Below are positions 8,702 to 16,515 of a DNA stretch of 56,714 nt, in pieces. Origin of the DNA: Planctomycetota bacterium (GTDB lineage: Bacteria > Planctomycetota > MHYJ01 > WSZJ01); NCBI GenBank assembly GCA_016190145.1, contig JACPRD010000146.1:1-56714 (forward strand), given 5' to 3'. The notes under the pieces were generated by a model. It did no database searches. It worked only from the letters and a program-made list of their open reading frames with translations, and had not been told where the DNA came from. Position 1 is the first letter of the stretch, and the number at the start of each line of letters is the position of its first letter. The position numbers and the translations under genes are program-made.

Positions 8702-8805
8702 CCAGAGCGCGTGAAGCAGGCGAGCGCCGGCGGCGGTCGGACCTCGCTCGCTTCGCGAGCTCGCCCCGACCGCTCGCCGTCGGCCGCCTGCTTCACGCGC
8801 TCTGG
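8702..8805. repeat. 104-bp near-perfect palindrome in the bamA/truD divergent region
   Basis: The 310 bases between bamA and truD carry no gene. Bases 8702-8721 are the exact reverse complement of 8786-8805, and the inner sequence keeps pairing with a few mismatches down to the central GCTCGC-TTC-GCGAGC. The unit therefore forms arms of about 50 bp. Its position between two divergent start codons argues against a simple terminator. It may be a mobile palindromic element (REP/MITE-like) or a regulatory structure. Confidence 0.8.
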
Positions 8806-8849
8806 GAACGGCACTCGTTAGGGCGTAAGAACAACTCGATGCAGGGAAC

Positions 8850-8880
8850 GGTCGGATCTCGCTCGCTTCGCGCGCGCGCC
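8850..8880. repeat. Partial copy of the palindrome core
   Basis: These 31 bases match 8735-8765, the core of the neighbouring palindrome, at 28 positions by eye. They lie 65-95 bases before the truD start. This looks like a partial duplication or a decayed second element of the same family. Confidence 0.6.
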
Positions 8881-8944
8881 TTCATTTGCGCCGAGTTCGA
8901 AATCGGTTCACCGCCGCTTCCGTTCCTGCGATAACGGGCCCCCC

Positions 8945-10162
8945 ATGAAGATCAAGGTGAAGCCCGAGGACTTCGTCGTCGAGGAAATTGCCGAGGTCCT
9001 GCCCGGCGAAGGCCACGTCGCGGTCTACCTGCTCGAGAAAACGGGGCTCACCACGATCGACGCCGTCGCCAACGTCGCGCGCGCCTTCGATCTTCCGCGC
9101 GACCGCGTCCGCCACGGCGGCCTCAAGGACCGACACGCCGTCACGCGCCAGCACCTCTGGATCGAAAACGGCCCCCCGCGCTCCGTCGAACAGCCCGGCC
9201 TCGCCCTCCGCTTCCTCCGCCGCGCCCCTGCCCCGCCGAAAATCCGCGGGAATTCCTTCAGGATCACCCTTCGCGAACTCGTCCCCGAAGAAGCCGGCCG
9301 GCTCGCCGCCGCCGCCGAGGCCGTCGCGGCCGACGGCGTTCCCGATTTCTTCGACTCGCAGCGCTTCGGCTCCGCGCGCCACGGAGAGGGTTTCATCGGG
9401 AAGAAGATCCTCCTGCACGACTGGCAGGAGGCGCTCCAGCTCCATCTGGCCCGGCCGTCCTCGTTCGACACGGATTCGCGGCGGAAACGGATGCTGGCGT
9501 TCAAGCGGCACTGGGGGCAGTGGGAGCACTGCCTGGAGAAGTCGGCGACGCGCACGGAGGCGCACATCTTCGGATACCTCGCGCGCCGGCGCGGCGACTT
9601 CAAGGGCGCGCTCAAGCTCATCGAGCGGCCGATGCTGGCGCTGTTCATGCACACGTACCAGTCATGGCTGTGGAACGAGGCGGTGTGCAAGTACCTGAAG
9701 GCGACGCTTCCCTCGGACCTGCTCATGCCCGCGCGCTACCTGGGCGGGCGGCTCCTGTTCCATCGATTCGTGCCCGCCGACCTGATCGGGCGCTGGCGGA
9801 AGTTCGAGGTGCCGCTTCTGGCCTATCGCACGAAGTTCCGGGACGGGCAGGTGGAGAAGGCGTATCTCGAGGTGCTGCGCGCGGAGAAGCTGACGCAGCT
9901 CCAGTTCAAGCCTCCGGGTCACAACGTGCCTTACATGAAAGAAGAGGAGCGGCGGCTGCTCCTGTTTCCGGAGCGGATGACGGCGGAGGCGCCGGTGGAC
10001 GACGAGCTGTTCCCGGGGAAGAAGAAAGCCGCGACCTCGTTCGAGCTGGCGCGCGGCGGGTACGCGACGCTCGTGGTGAAGAAGCTGCGGCTCCTGATTT
10101 CGGGCGAAGCCGGTGAGGATGAAGAGGAGGGGGAGGTGGTTTCGCGGCGAAGCGATACCTGA
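8945..10162 (+). CDS. truD: tRNA pseudouridine(13) synthase TruD
   Basis: 405 residues. TruD converts uridine 13 of tRNA to pseudouridine in the cytoplasm. The motif GGLKDRHAVTRQ (around residues 57-68) contains the catalytic aspartate, and the N-terminal KPEDFVVEEI is typical of the family. NSFRITLR, the DFFDSQRFGS segment and GHNVPYMKEEE follow. The acidic tail (EAGEDEEEGE) is not part of the catalytic core. The ATG at 8945 begins directly with the family N-terminus. It stands alone, divergent from bamA. Confidence 0.93.
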   Translation: MKIKVKPEDFVVEEIAEVLPGEGHVAVYLLEKTGLTTIDAVANVARAFDLPRDRVRHGGLKDRHAVTRQHLWIENGPPRSVEQPGLALRFLRRAPAPPKIRGNSFRITLRELVPEEAGRLAAAAEAVAADGVPDFFDSQRFGSARHGEGFIGKKILLHDWQEALQLHLARPSSFDTDSRRKRMLAFKRHWGQWEHCLEKSATRTEAHIFGYLARRRGDFKGALKLIERPMLALFMHTYQSWLWNEAVCKYLKATLPSDLLMPARYLGGRLLFHRFVPADLIGRWRKFEVPLLAYRTKFRDGQVEKAYLEVLRAEKLTQLQFKPPGHNVPYMKEEERRLLLFPERMTAEAPVDDELFPGKKKAATSFELARGGYATLVVKKLRLLISGEAGEDEEEGEVVSRRSDT

Positions 10163-10207
10163 GAGCTTGGAAGCGCCTGCACCGGAATCATGCGGATCGG
10201 CCGGGCG

Positions 10208-10241
10208 GGTTCGGCGTCTGGTGTTCGGCGTTCGGAGTTGA
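10208..10241. repeat. GTTCGGC-type heptamer repeat (single arm)
   Basis: Direct units of GTTCGGC/GTTCGGA between the convergent stops of truD (10162) and the minus-strand membrane gene (10260). No clear complementary arm is visible. The family recurs at 47226-47260 and 53683-53770. Confidence 0.7.
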
Positions 10242-10259
10242 GCCCACCGTGCGCTTGTG

Positions 10260-10628
10260 CTATCCGGGCGTCGCAAAAAACGCCGTCACCCACGTCCCCA
10301 CGCGAAACAAGAGGAACAGAACCGCGGCGCGACGGTGCTGCGGACGCCCCTTCCCCGTAACCGCAAGCCTCCAGCCCAGTGGGATGACGATCAGGTAGAG
10401 CAGGATCGTGCCGATCGCGAGCGACACGTGGATCATGAGCATGGTCGTCGGTTTGCCCACGGCCGTCTGCACGGCCTGGCGCTGGACCTGGAGATAGAGC
10501 ACCGACGCCACGTCGAGCACGAAGGCCGACAGCATGAGCGGAATGTGGACGCGCCGGCGCCGGCGGAACGCGAGGCCCGCCGCGATGACGGCGAGGACGG
10601 CCGTGGAGTATGCGATGACCGGAGTCAT
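10260..10628 (-). CDS. Small four-helix membrane protein (DUF420-like)
   Basis: 122 residues with about four hydrophobic segments: about residues 5-20, 30-46, 66-85 and 102-118. The layout, with a histidine next to helix two (RRRVHIPLMLSAF) and another in helix three (LMIHVSLAIG), resembles the DUF420 family of membrane proteins related to cytochrome-oxidase accessory factors. I cannot assign a function. Its start overlaps the end of the upstream GGDEF gene by 4 bases, so the two are probably co-translated. Confidence 0.6.
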   Translation of the reverse strand: MTPVIAYSTAVLAVIAAGLAFRRRRRVHIPLMLSAFVLDVASVLYLQVQRQAVQTAVGKPTTMLMIHVSLAIGTILLYLIVIPLGWRLAVTGKGRPQHRRAAVLFLLFRVGTWVTAFFATPG

Positions 10629-12811
10629 GCGGTTCCCGGGACCCCCGACTCGTTGGCGGTCACCACGCGATTGCGGCCGGAGCCCTTTGCCGAGTAGAGC
10701 GCCCTGTCCGCCGCCTTCACCACCGCTTCCGGGGAGTCCCCGTGTTCGGGGAAGGCGGCGACGCCGATCGAAACCGTCACCTGGCCGTGCTCGAGGCCCG
10801 GGATCGGCAGGCGGATCGCCCGCGTGCTCTCAAGGATCCGCTCCGCGGCGATCCGCGCCTGCGGAAGTCCGGTCTCCGGAAGCAGTACGGCGAACTCCTC
10901 GCCGCCGTAACGCACCATCACGTCGCTCTGCCGCGCCGTCTTCATGAGCGAAATCGCGAACTCCCGCAGCACGACGTCTCCCGCGTCGTGGCCATGCCGG
11001 TCGTTGAACAGCTTGAAATGGTCGATGTCCAGCATGAGAACGGCGAGCGGATGGTGATACCGCTTCGCCTGCACCATCATGATCCGCGAGACCTCGTCGA
11101 AATGGCGGCGGTTGAAGAGGCCGGTGAGCGGGTCGCGGCGGGCGGCCTGCTGCTGGACCTCGAGGAAGCGGCGCGAGCCGATCGACCCCGCGGCCTCGCG
11201 GATCAGCTCGAAGGCCAGCTCCACGCGCTCGGGATCGGGGTCCGTCGTCGTCAGCTCCAGGTGCACCGTACCCTCGATTTTCTCCCCGATCAGCAGGGGC
11301 GCGCACATCACGCCGCCCGGGGAAATCCGTCCGAGGCAGGGCTGTACCCGGTCCTTGCTCTGCCGGGGATCGAGGGGCTCGCCGGACTCCATCACCGGAC
11401 AGATCGAATTGTCCGCGACGACCGGCGCCTCCGCTTCCAGCGGGCTCTTCGAACCCGTCGACGCCCTCTCCGCCCGCAGGCGCCCGCTTCCCGGCTTCCG
11501 GAGGAACACGTGCACGCCGAGCGGCTGAAGGACGTTTTCGAGCTGCGCCGTCAGCCGCTTCACCATTTCCTCCTCGGACTTCGCCTCCTCCAGCTCGGCC
11601 GAGAGGCGGGTCTTCGCGGTCATGGCGAAGTCGCGGCTCCGCACCAGTTCCTCCCAGGCCCGCTGGCGCGACACGTCGCGGTAGATGCCCACGGCGCCCG
11701 TCACGCGTTTTTCCTCGTCCACGAGCGGGGCCGCCACGATGGACAGCGGGATCAGGGTCCCGTCTTTCCGGAGCCAGCAGTCTTCCTGGGAGAGCTTGAC
11801 GCCATTCGCCGTCGCGCGCGCGAGCGCCAGTTCCTCGGCCGGATAGGGCGACCCGTCCGCCCTCACGAACGCCGGAGTCGCCCCCAGGAGCCGGATTCCC
11901 GCCATGTTCGAGGTGAGCCATTTCCCGTCGGGGCCCGCCAGGACGACGCCGTCGTCGAGGGAGTCGAGAAGCGTGATGAGGCGGCCGCGTTCGCGGCGCT
12001 CGACGTCGGCCAGTTCGGCCAGTTTGTGCGCGCGTTGGCCGAGCGCCTCGAGGTCCCGCACCGCGCGGTGGCGGGCGAGGGTGAATCCCGCCCAGAGGGC
12101 GGCGGAGAGGACGACGATCGACCAGAGAAGCGCCACGGTCCGGTCGCGCGCGCGCTCGGGGTCGCGGGAACGCACGGTCCACGACAGGCCGGGGAGCCCG
12201 ATGGGCACCTCGAGCGTCGCCCCGGCCGCGTCGCCCCGGCTGACGACCTCGCGCCCCCGCGAGTCCCGCAGCACGAACGGCGAACCCCTGCCCGTCGCCG
12301 CGTCCATCGCTTCCTCCATCAGCCGGTCCATGCGGAAGACGCCGGCCACCGCTCCGCCCTGCGAGGGCACCCAGACCGCGACGACGGAGTCGCCGTTGGG
12401 CGCCGGATGCGGGTCGTCCACCGCGACCGAGCCCGACAAGGCCGCCCGGTACGCGGGCGACCCCGCCGCCATGTCGGCCGTGCCGGCTGGGAAGCCGCCG
12501 ATCGCGGCGGAGGCGATCGTTTTTCCGTCCGTTCCCGCGTGCGCCGTGCCGACGAGCGCGGGAAACACCGCCGAAAGCGCTTCCGCCCGCATCCGGTGCC
12601 GTTCCGCATCTTCGCCTTCGGTCTGGCGTGCGAAGAGGCGGACGCCTTCGACGTGGCGGAGGAGGTGGCCGGCGACGGAGGAGCGGACGCGCTGGGTTTC
12701 GGCTTCCTGTTCTTTCTCCCGCAGCCCTTTGAAGTACCAGACGACGGCGGCGTCGCCGGCCGCCAGGGCGGTTGCGACGACGGCGACGGGGATGAGGAAC
12801 GCGCGTTTCAC
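10625..12811 (-). CDS. Membrane-bound diguanylate cyclase with PAS and GAF domains
   Basis: 728 residues. One N-terminal transmembrane helix (about 5-25), a periplasmic sensor region of about 200 residues, a second helix (about 227-245), a PAS domain (about 285-400), a GAF-like domain (about 415-560) and a GGDEF domain (about 565-720). The active-site loop is GGEEF (636-640). RQSD five residues before it matches the RxxD inhibitory site for product feedback. It should make cyclic di-GMP in response to a periplasmic and perhaps a cytoplasmic ligand. It is co-translated with the small membrane protein downstream, which may be part of the same sensing unit (inference). Confidence 0.9.
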   Translation of the reverse strand: MKRAFLIPVAVVATALAAGDAAVVWYFKGLREKEQEAETQRVRSSVAGHLLRHVEGVRLFARQTEGEDAERHRMRAEALSAVFPALVGTAHAGTDGKTIASAAIGGFPAGTADMAAGSPAYRAALSGSVAVDDPHPAPNGDSVVAVWVPSQGGAVAGVFRMDRLMEEAMDAATGRGSPFVLRDSRGREVVSRGDAAGATLEVPIGLPGLSWTVRSRDPERARDRTVALLWSIVVLSAALWAGFTLARHRAVRDLEALGQRAHKLAELADVERRERGRLITLLDSLDDGVVLAGPDGKWLTSNMAGIRLLGATPAFVRADGSPYPAEELALARATANGVKLSQEDCWLRKDGTLIPLSIVAAPLVDEEKRVTGAVGIYRDVSRQRAWEELVRSRDFAMTAKTRLSAELEEAKSEEEMVKRLTAQLENVLQPLGVHVFLRKPGSGRLRAERASTGSKSPLEAEAPVVADNSICPVMESGEPLDPRQSKDRVQPCLGRISPGGVMCAPLLIGEKIEGTVHLELTTTDPDPERVELAFELIREAAGSIGSRRFLEVQQQAARRDPLTGLFNRRHFDEVSRIMMVQAKRYHHPLAVLMLDIDHFKLFNDRHGHDAGDVVLREFAISLMKTARQSDVMVRYGGEEFAVLLPETGLPQARIAAERILESTRAIRLPIPGLEHGQVTVSIGVAAFPEHGDSPEAVVKAADRALYSAKGSGRNRVVTANESGVPGTA

Positions 12812-12940
12812 GGAGCGATTTCACCGCAGACGGCGCCGGGAGCGCAGAGAAAAATGAGGTTCAGGGGGAAGGGGCTGCCGGCCCGAGCCGATCCAGGGGT
12901 GGTATCATGATCGGCGGATCCAATTTTCGGGGGACGAGCC

Positions 12941-13147
12941 ATGCCTGTGACGATCTACGGCAAGGAAGGCTGACCGTACACCAATGCCGCCCGTGAGGAA
13001 TACGGCAAGAAGGGAAAGGTCGCGTACGTCGACGTGAAGAAGGACGCGAAGCAGCTCGAGGCGATGCTGAAGTTTTCGGAGGGATCGCGGCGCGTGCCGG
13101 TGATCGTGGACGACGGCAAGGTGCAGATCGGATTCAACGGTTCCTGA
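12941..13147 (+). CDS. Glutaredoxin-like selenoprotein (in-frame TGA read as Sec)
   Basis: 68 residues if TGA at 12971-12973 is read as selenocysteine. The N-terminus MPVTIYGKEG is followed by Sec11, then PYTNAAREEYGKKGKV; Sec-P-Y-T replaces the glutaredoxin CPYC motif. The rest keeps the fold, with VAYVDVKKD as beta-2 and VPVIVDDG as the cis-Pro strand, and the gene ends at a TGA at 13145. Downstream frame and codon use continue unbroken, which argues against a pseudogene. A hairpin after the TGA presents GU at +20/+21, as expected for a bacterial SECIS. Small Sec-containing glutaredoxin relatives with a U-x-x-T motif are known. A strong terminator follows. Its redox partner is unknown. Confidence 0.82.
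12985..13007 (+). promoter_or_regulatory. Candidate SECIS element of the glutaredoxin-like gene
   Basis: Counting from the base after the TGA, nucleotides 12-16 (TGCCG) pair with 30-34 (CGGCA). CC at 17-18 pairs with GG at 24-25, leaving apical loop CGTGA with GT at 20-21. This spacing equals that of the second candidate SECIS in the window (42902-42916) and of E. coli fdhF as I recall it. Confidence 0.7.
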
Positions 13148-13185
13148 GGGGTGTGATTCGGCCGGCGGTTCGTCGGTTTCAGAAG

Positions 13186-13215
13186 CGCCCCGCGGGATCG
13201 CGGGGCGTTTTTTTT
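13186..13215 (+). terminator. Intrinsic terminator after the glutaredoxin-like gene
   Basis: A perfect 9-bp stem (CGCCCCGCG with CGCGGGGCG), loop GGAT, followed by eight T residues at 13208-13215. It lies 38 bases after the glutaredoxin-like stop codon. Confidence 0.92.
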
Positions 13216-13249
13216 CGTACCGGGGTAAGGCGATCCCGGAAATGAAAGA

Positions 13250-13271
13250 GGCCGGCGGTTTCCCGCCGGCC
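13250..13271 (-). terminator. Hairpin terminator after nrdJ
   Basis: A perfect 9-bp stem (GGCCGGCGG with CCGCCGGCC) around a 4-base loop, 24 bases past the nrdJ stop. On the minus strand a moderately T-rich stretch (TCTTTCATTT) follows. Confidence 0.7.
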
Positions 13272-13294
13272 CGAACGGAGTTCCTCGACCCGGC

Positions 13295-16081
13295 TTAGCT
13301 GCAGCCGCTCGTCCCGCCGCAGTTGTCGCAGCGGTAGCAGGCGGCGTAGCGGGTCATGATGGTGCCGCACTCGGGGCAGGGCGGCGCATCGGCCTGGTTC
13401 TGGAAGACCTTGTGCTCGTTTTTCTCGATGGCGCTCATGGGAGCCGCGCCGGACCTGGCGATTTCGGCTTTCGCGTGCGCCGCGGCGGCCTTGGCGTCGG
13501 TTTTCGCCTGGATCTTCTCGAGGATGGCGGTGTCGGTGCCCTTGTCGAGGAGGGGCATTTCTTCGGGCTTGAGGAATTTCAGTCCGAGCCAGCGGAAGAT
13601 GTAGTCGGTGATGGACTTGGCGAAGCGGATGGTGGGGTTATTGGTGATGCCCTGGGGTTCGTAGCGGCTGTGGCTGAACTTGGTGACGAGGACCTGGAGG
13701 GGGACGCCGTACTGGAGGCTGATGGAGACGGCGGTGGCGAAGGAGTCCATGAGGCCGGAGATGGTGGAGCCTTCCTTGGCCATGGTGATGAAGATTTCGC
13801 CGGGGGTGCCGTCTTCGAAGAGGCCGACGGTGACGTAGCCGTCGTGGCCGGCGATGGAGAACTTATGGGTGACGGCCTGGCGTTCGTCGAGGAGGCGGCG
13901 GCGGAAGGGCCTGGCGGGCTCCGCGGCGGCCTTCCGGGATTCGGCCTTTTCGGACTTCGAGGTACCCAGCGGCTGGATCCGTTTGGAATTCTCGCGGTAG
14001 ATCGCGACGGCCTTGAGGCCGAGTTTCCAGGATTCGAGGTAAGCGGTCTGGATCTCCTCGACCGTGGCGTTTTCGGGGAGGTTGACGGTCTTGGAGATGG
14101 CGCCGGACACGAAGGGCTGGACGGCGGCCATCATGCGGACGTGGCCCATGTAGTGGATGAACCGCGTGCCGTTCTGGGGTTTGAAGGCGCAGTCGAAGAC
14201 GGGGAGGTGTTCGGGGCGGAGTTGAGGGGCGCCTTCGATCGTCTCCTTTTCGTCGATGTACTTGACGATTTCGGCGATCTGCTGGCGCGAGTAGCCGAGC
14301 CGCTGCAGGGCTTCAGGGACGGTCGTGTTGACGATCTTGAGCATGCCGCCGCCGACGAGCTTCTTGTACTTCACGAGGGCGAGGTCCGGCTCGATGCCGG
14401 TGGTGTCGCAGTCCATCATGAAGCCGATGGTGCCGGTGGGGGCGATGACGGTGACCTGGGCGTTCCGGTAGCCGTGTTCGCGGCCGAGGTCGAGGGCCTG
14501 GTTCCACGCGCGGCGGGCGGCCTCGAGGAGCGAGGAGGGGACGTTCTTCGGGTCGATGTTGGCGATGTTGGCGCGGTGCTTTTCGATGACGCGCAGCATG
14601 GGCTGCCGGTTCTTGTGGTACTCCTCGAACGGCCCCATGCGCTCCGCGATGAGGGCCGACTGCTTGTAGCCGGTGCCGCACATGAGCGCCGAGACCGCCG
14701 CCGCGTAGTCGCGGCCTTCCTGGCTGTCGTAGGCCAGCCCGCGCGCCATGAGCATCGCGCCGAGGTTCGCGTAGCCCAGCCCCAGCGTCCGGAACTTGTG
14801 CGACATGTGCGCGATCCGCTCCGTCGGGTACTTCGACCCGTCGACGATGATCTCCTTGGCGAGCGTCATGATCGCGGCCGCGTGCGTGAACCCCTTGATG
14901 TCGAGCTCGCCGTCCGCCGTCCGGAACTTCATCACGTTCAGGCTCGACAGGTTGCACGCCGTGTTGTCGAGGAACATGTACTCGGAGCAGGGATTCGAGG
15001 CGTTGATCCGGTCCGTGTTCGCGCAGGTGTGCCAGTCGTTGATCGTCGTGTCGAACTGCATCCCCGGGTCGCCGCAGAACCACGTCTCCTCGGCGATCGC
15101 CTTCATGACCTCGCGCGCGCGATGCCGCGAAATCACGCGGCCGTCCGTGCGCGCCTTCGTCGCCCACTCCTTGTCGTCCAGCACGGCGCGCATGAACTCG
15201 TCCGAAACCCGCACGCTGTTGTTCGAGTTCTGGAAGAACACCGAGCTGTACGCGTCGCCGTTCACCGACCCGTCGTACCCGGCGTCGATCAGCGCGTGCG
15301 CCTTGCGCTCCTCCGCCCCCTTGCAATGGATGAACTCCAGCACGTCCGGATGGTCCACGTCGAGGATCACCATCTTCGCCGCGCGGCGCGTCTTGCCCCC
15401 CGACTTGATCACGTTCGCGAACGCGTCGAACCCCCGCATGAACGACACCGGGCCGCTCGGCTTGCCGCCGCTCGAGAGGCGCTCCTTGGCGGAGCGAAGA
15501 GGCGACAGGTTGGTGCCGGTGCCGGAGCCGTACTTGAAGAGCATGCCTTCGACCTTGGCGAGGTCGAGGATGCTGCCCATGGAGTCTTCGACCTGGTTGA
15601 TGAAGCAGGCGGAGCACTGGGGGTGTTTCTCGATGCCGACGTTGAACCAGACCGGGCTGTTGAACGCGGACTTCTGGTTCACGAGGAGGTGGGTCAGTTC
15701 GTGGTAGAAGGCGAGGGCGTCCTCCGGGGTGGCGAAATACCCGTCGCGTTCGCCCCAGGATGTGATCGTGCGGGCGACGCGGTCGATGAGCTGGCGGACG
15801 GAGTGTTCGCGATCGGGTGAGTCGAGGCCGCCGCGGAAGTACTTGGAGACGACCACGCTCGTGGCGAGGGCGCTCCAGGTCTTGGGGACCTCGACGTTTT
15901 TCTGTTCGAAGATGATTTCACCCTTGTCGTTGGTGATGGAAGCGGTGCGGAGGTCCCACTCGATTTCATCGAAGGGGTGGGCATCCGGGCGGGTGAAGAG
16001 GCGTTCGATCTGGAGGCCGCCGTAGCGTTTCTGGGCGGGTGTGGCGGTTGAGGCGACGGTGGTCTGAGACGGCTGGGTCAT
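13295..16081 (-). CDS. nrdJ: Vitamin B12-dependent (class II) ribonucleotide reductase
   Basis: 928 residues. It reduces ribonucleotides to deoxyribonucleotides using an adenosylcobalamin-derived thiyl radical, with or without oxygen. Visible landmarks are NSPVWFNVG, CSACFINQVEDSMGSI, GSGTGTNLSPLRS, the NPCSEYMFLDNTACNLSSLN segment with the active-site cysteine loop, and ATVIAPTGTIG-type residues (VIAPTGTIGFMMDCDTTG). A cysteine-rich C-terminus (CPECGTIM, CYRCDNCGG) recycles the active site and may bind zinc. Length is typical of the long NrdJ form. AGCGGAGG precedes the ATG. An NrdR-type promoter and a long structured leader lie upstream. No class I or III reductase is in the window. Confidence 0.96.
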   Translation of the reverse strand: MTQPSQTTVASTATPAQKRYGGLQIERLFTRPDAHPFDEIEWDLRTASITNDKGEIIFEQKNVEVPKTWSALATSVVVSKYFRGGLDSPDREHSVRQLIDRVARTITSWGERDGYFATPEDALAFYHELTHLLVNQKSAFNSPVWFNVGIEKHPQCSACFINQVEDSMGSILDLAKVEGMLFKYGSGTGTNLSPLRSAKERLSSGGKPSGPVSFMRGFDAFANVIKSGGKTRRAAKMVILDVDHPDVLEFIHCKGAEERKAHALIDAGYDGSVNGDAYSSVFFQNSNNSVRVSDEFMRAVLDDKEWATKARTDGRVISRHRAREVMKAIAEETWFCGDPGMQFDTTINDWHTCANTDRINASNPCSEYMFLDNTACNLSSLNVMKFRTADGELDIKGFTHAAAIMTLAKEIIVDGSKYPTERIAHMSHKFRTLGLGYANLGAMLMARGLAYDSQEGRDYAAAVSALMCGTGYKQSALIAERMGPFEEYHKNRQPMLRVIEKHRANIANIDPKNVPSSLLEAARRAWNQALDLGREHGYRNAQVTVIAPTGTIGFMMDCDTTGIEPDLALVKYKKLVGGGMLKIVNTTVPEALQRLGYSRQQIAEIVKYIDEKETIEGAPQLRPEHLPVFDCAFKPQNGTRFIHYMGHVRMMAAVQPFVSGAISKTVNLPENATVEEIQTAYLESWKLGLKAVAIYRENSKRIQPLGTSKSEKAESRKAAAEPARPFRRRLLDERQAVTHKFSIAGHDGYVTVGLFEDGTPGEIFITMAKEGSTISGLMDSFATAVSISLQYGVPLQVLVTKFSHSRYEPQGITNNPTIRFAKSITDYIFRWLGLKFLKPEEMPLLDKGTDTAILEKIQAKTDAKAAAAHAKAEIARSGAAPMSAIEKNEHKVFQNQADAPPCPECGTIMTRYAACYRCDNCGGTSGCS

Positions 16082-16323
16082 TTCGTGTTTACCTCCGCTG
16101 ACAGCATTTTATAAATTACGACTCGCAGGGGGGGCGAACGATCCGCGATCGAGTGGCCCGGGTTTTTCAGGGCAATGGAAGGGCGCAGGCTCCGCCGGCT
16201 GCAGACGGGGAGCTTTCCCCCTCAATTGCACAATGGCTGGGACAAGCTCCCTACCTGTCCCACGAACTGTTGTGGATCTTGCGCCCTCTAACACCCTTTC
16301 GGCGGCAGACGCCGCCTTCTTAA
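16082..16323 (-). ncRNA. Structured 5' leader of nrdJ (candidate cis-regulatory RNA)
   Basis: From the inferred start near 16323 the leader is about 240 nt. A first hairpin is GGCGGC-GTCT-GCCGCC (about 16301-16316). Then GAGGGCGCA (16280-16288) pairs with TGCGCCCTT (16179-16187), one wobble, and closes a domain of about 110 nt. That domain holds further hairpins, including GGGACA/TGTCCC (16239-16261) and GGGGA/TCCCC (16207-16220). Such a closed multi-branch fold is typical of riboswitches. The conserved B12-box of cobalamin riboswitches is not visible. A candidate nrdJ RNA motif has been described by others; identity with it is untested. Confidence 0.5.
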
Positions 16324-16329
16324 CCAAAA

Positions 16330-16384
16330 AGAATATTCCCCAACCGCTTGGGTGTCAATTGGAATCTCACACCATATTTTGTGC
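16330..16384 (-). promoter_or_regulatory. nrdJ promoter with tandem NrdR boxes
   Basis: On the minus strand TTGACA (16353-16358) and TATTCT (16330-16335) are separated by 17 bases, a good sigma-70-type promoter. One palindrome matching the NrdR box consensus at 13 of 16 positions lies at 16369-16384, plus-strand ACACCATATTTTGTGC. A second, CCCCAACCGCTTGGGT at 16338-16353, keeps the CWA-N4-TWG core and sits in the -35/-10 spacer. Their centres are 31 bp apart, the helical spacing usual for NrdR operators. Repression by NrdR when dATP is plentiful is the natural reading. Confidence 0.72.
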
Positions 16385-16515
16385 TTCTTCACAATGTTAG
16401 GCAAATCCTTGCTCTGTAAGGGTTTCGTTCGGTTCCTCCGCCACTTCTCCACACCTTGTCCACCGGGGAACGAAAAAACATTCTATTTTCTCCCCCGCGT
16501 CCGATAATCAAATCC

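Noticed and set aside
12812..12940. Promoter of the glutaredoxin-like gene at TATCAT near 12903
   Set aside because: A single -10-like hexamer without a matching -35 is too weak to annotate.
16082..16323. Classical cobalamin riboswitch before nrdJ
   Set aside because: The B12-box and the conserved core sequences are not visible in the leader; I kept it only as an unclassified structured leader.
16109..16327. Small minus-strand gene of 72 codons upstream of nrdJ
   Set aside because: It lies wholly inside the structured leader, has no recognisable domain and no good ribosome binding site.
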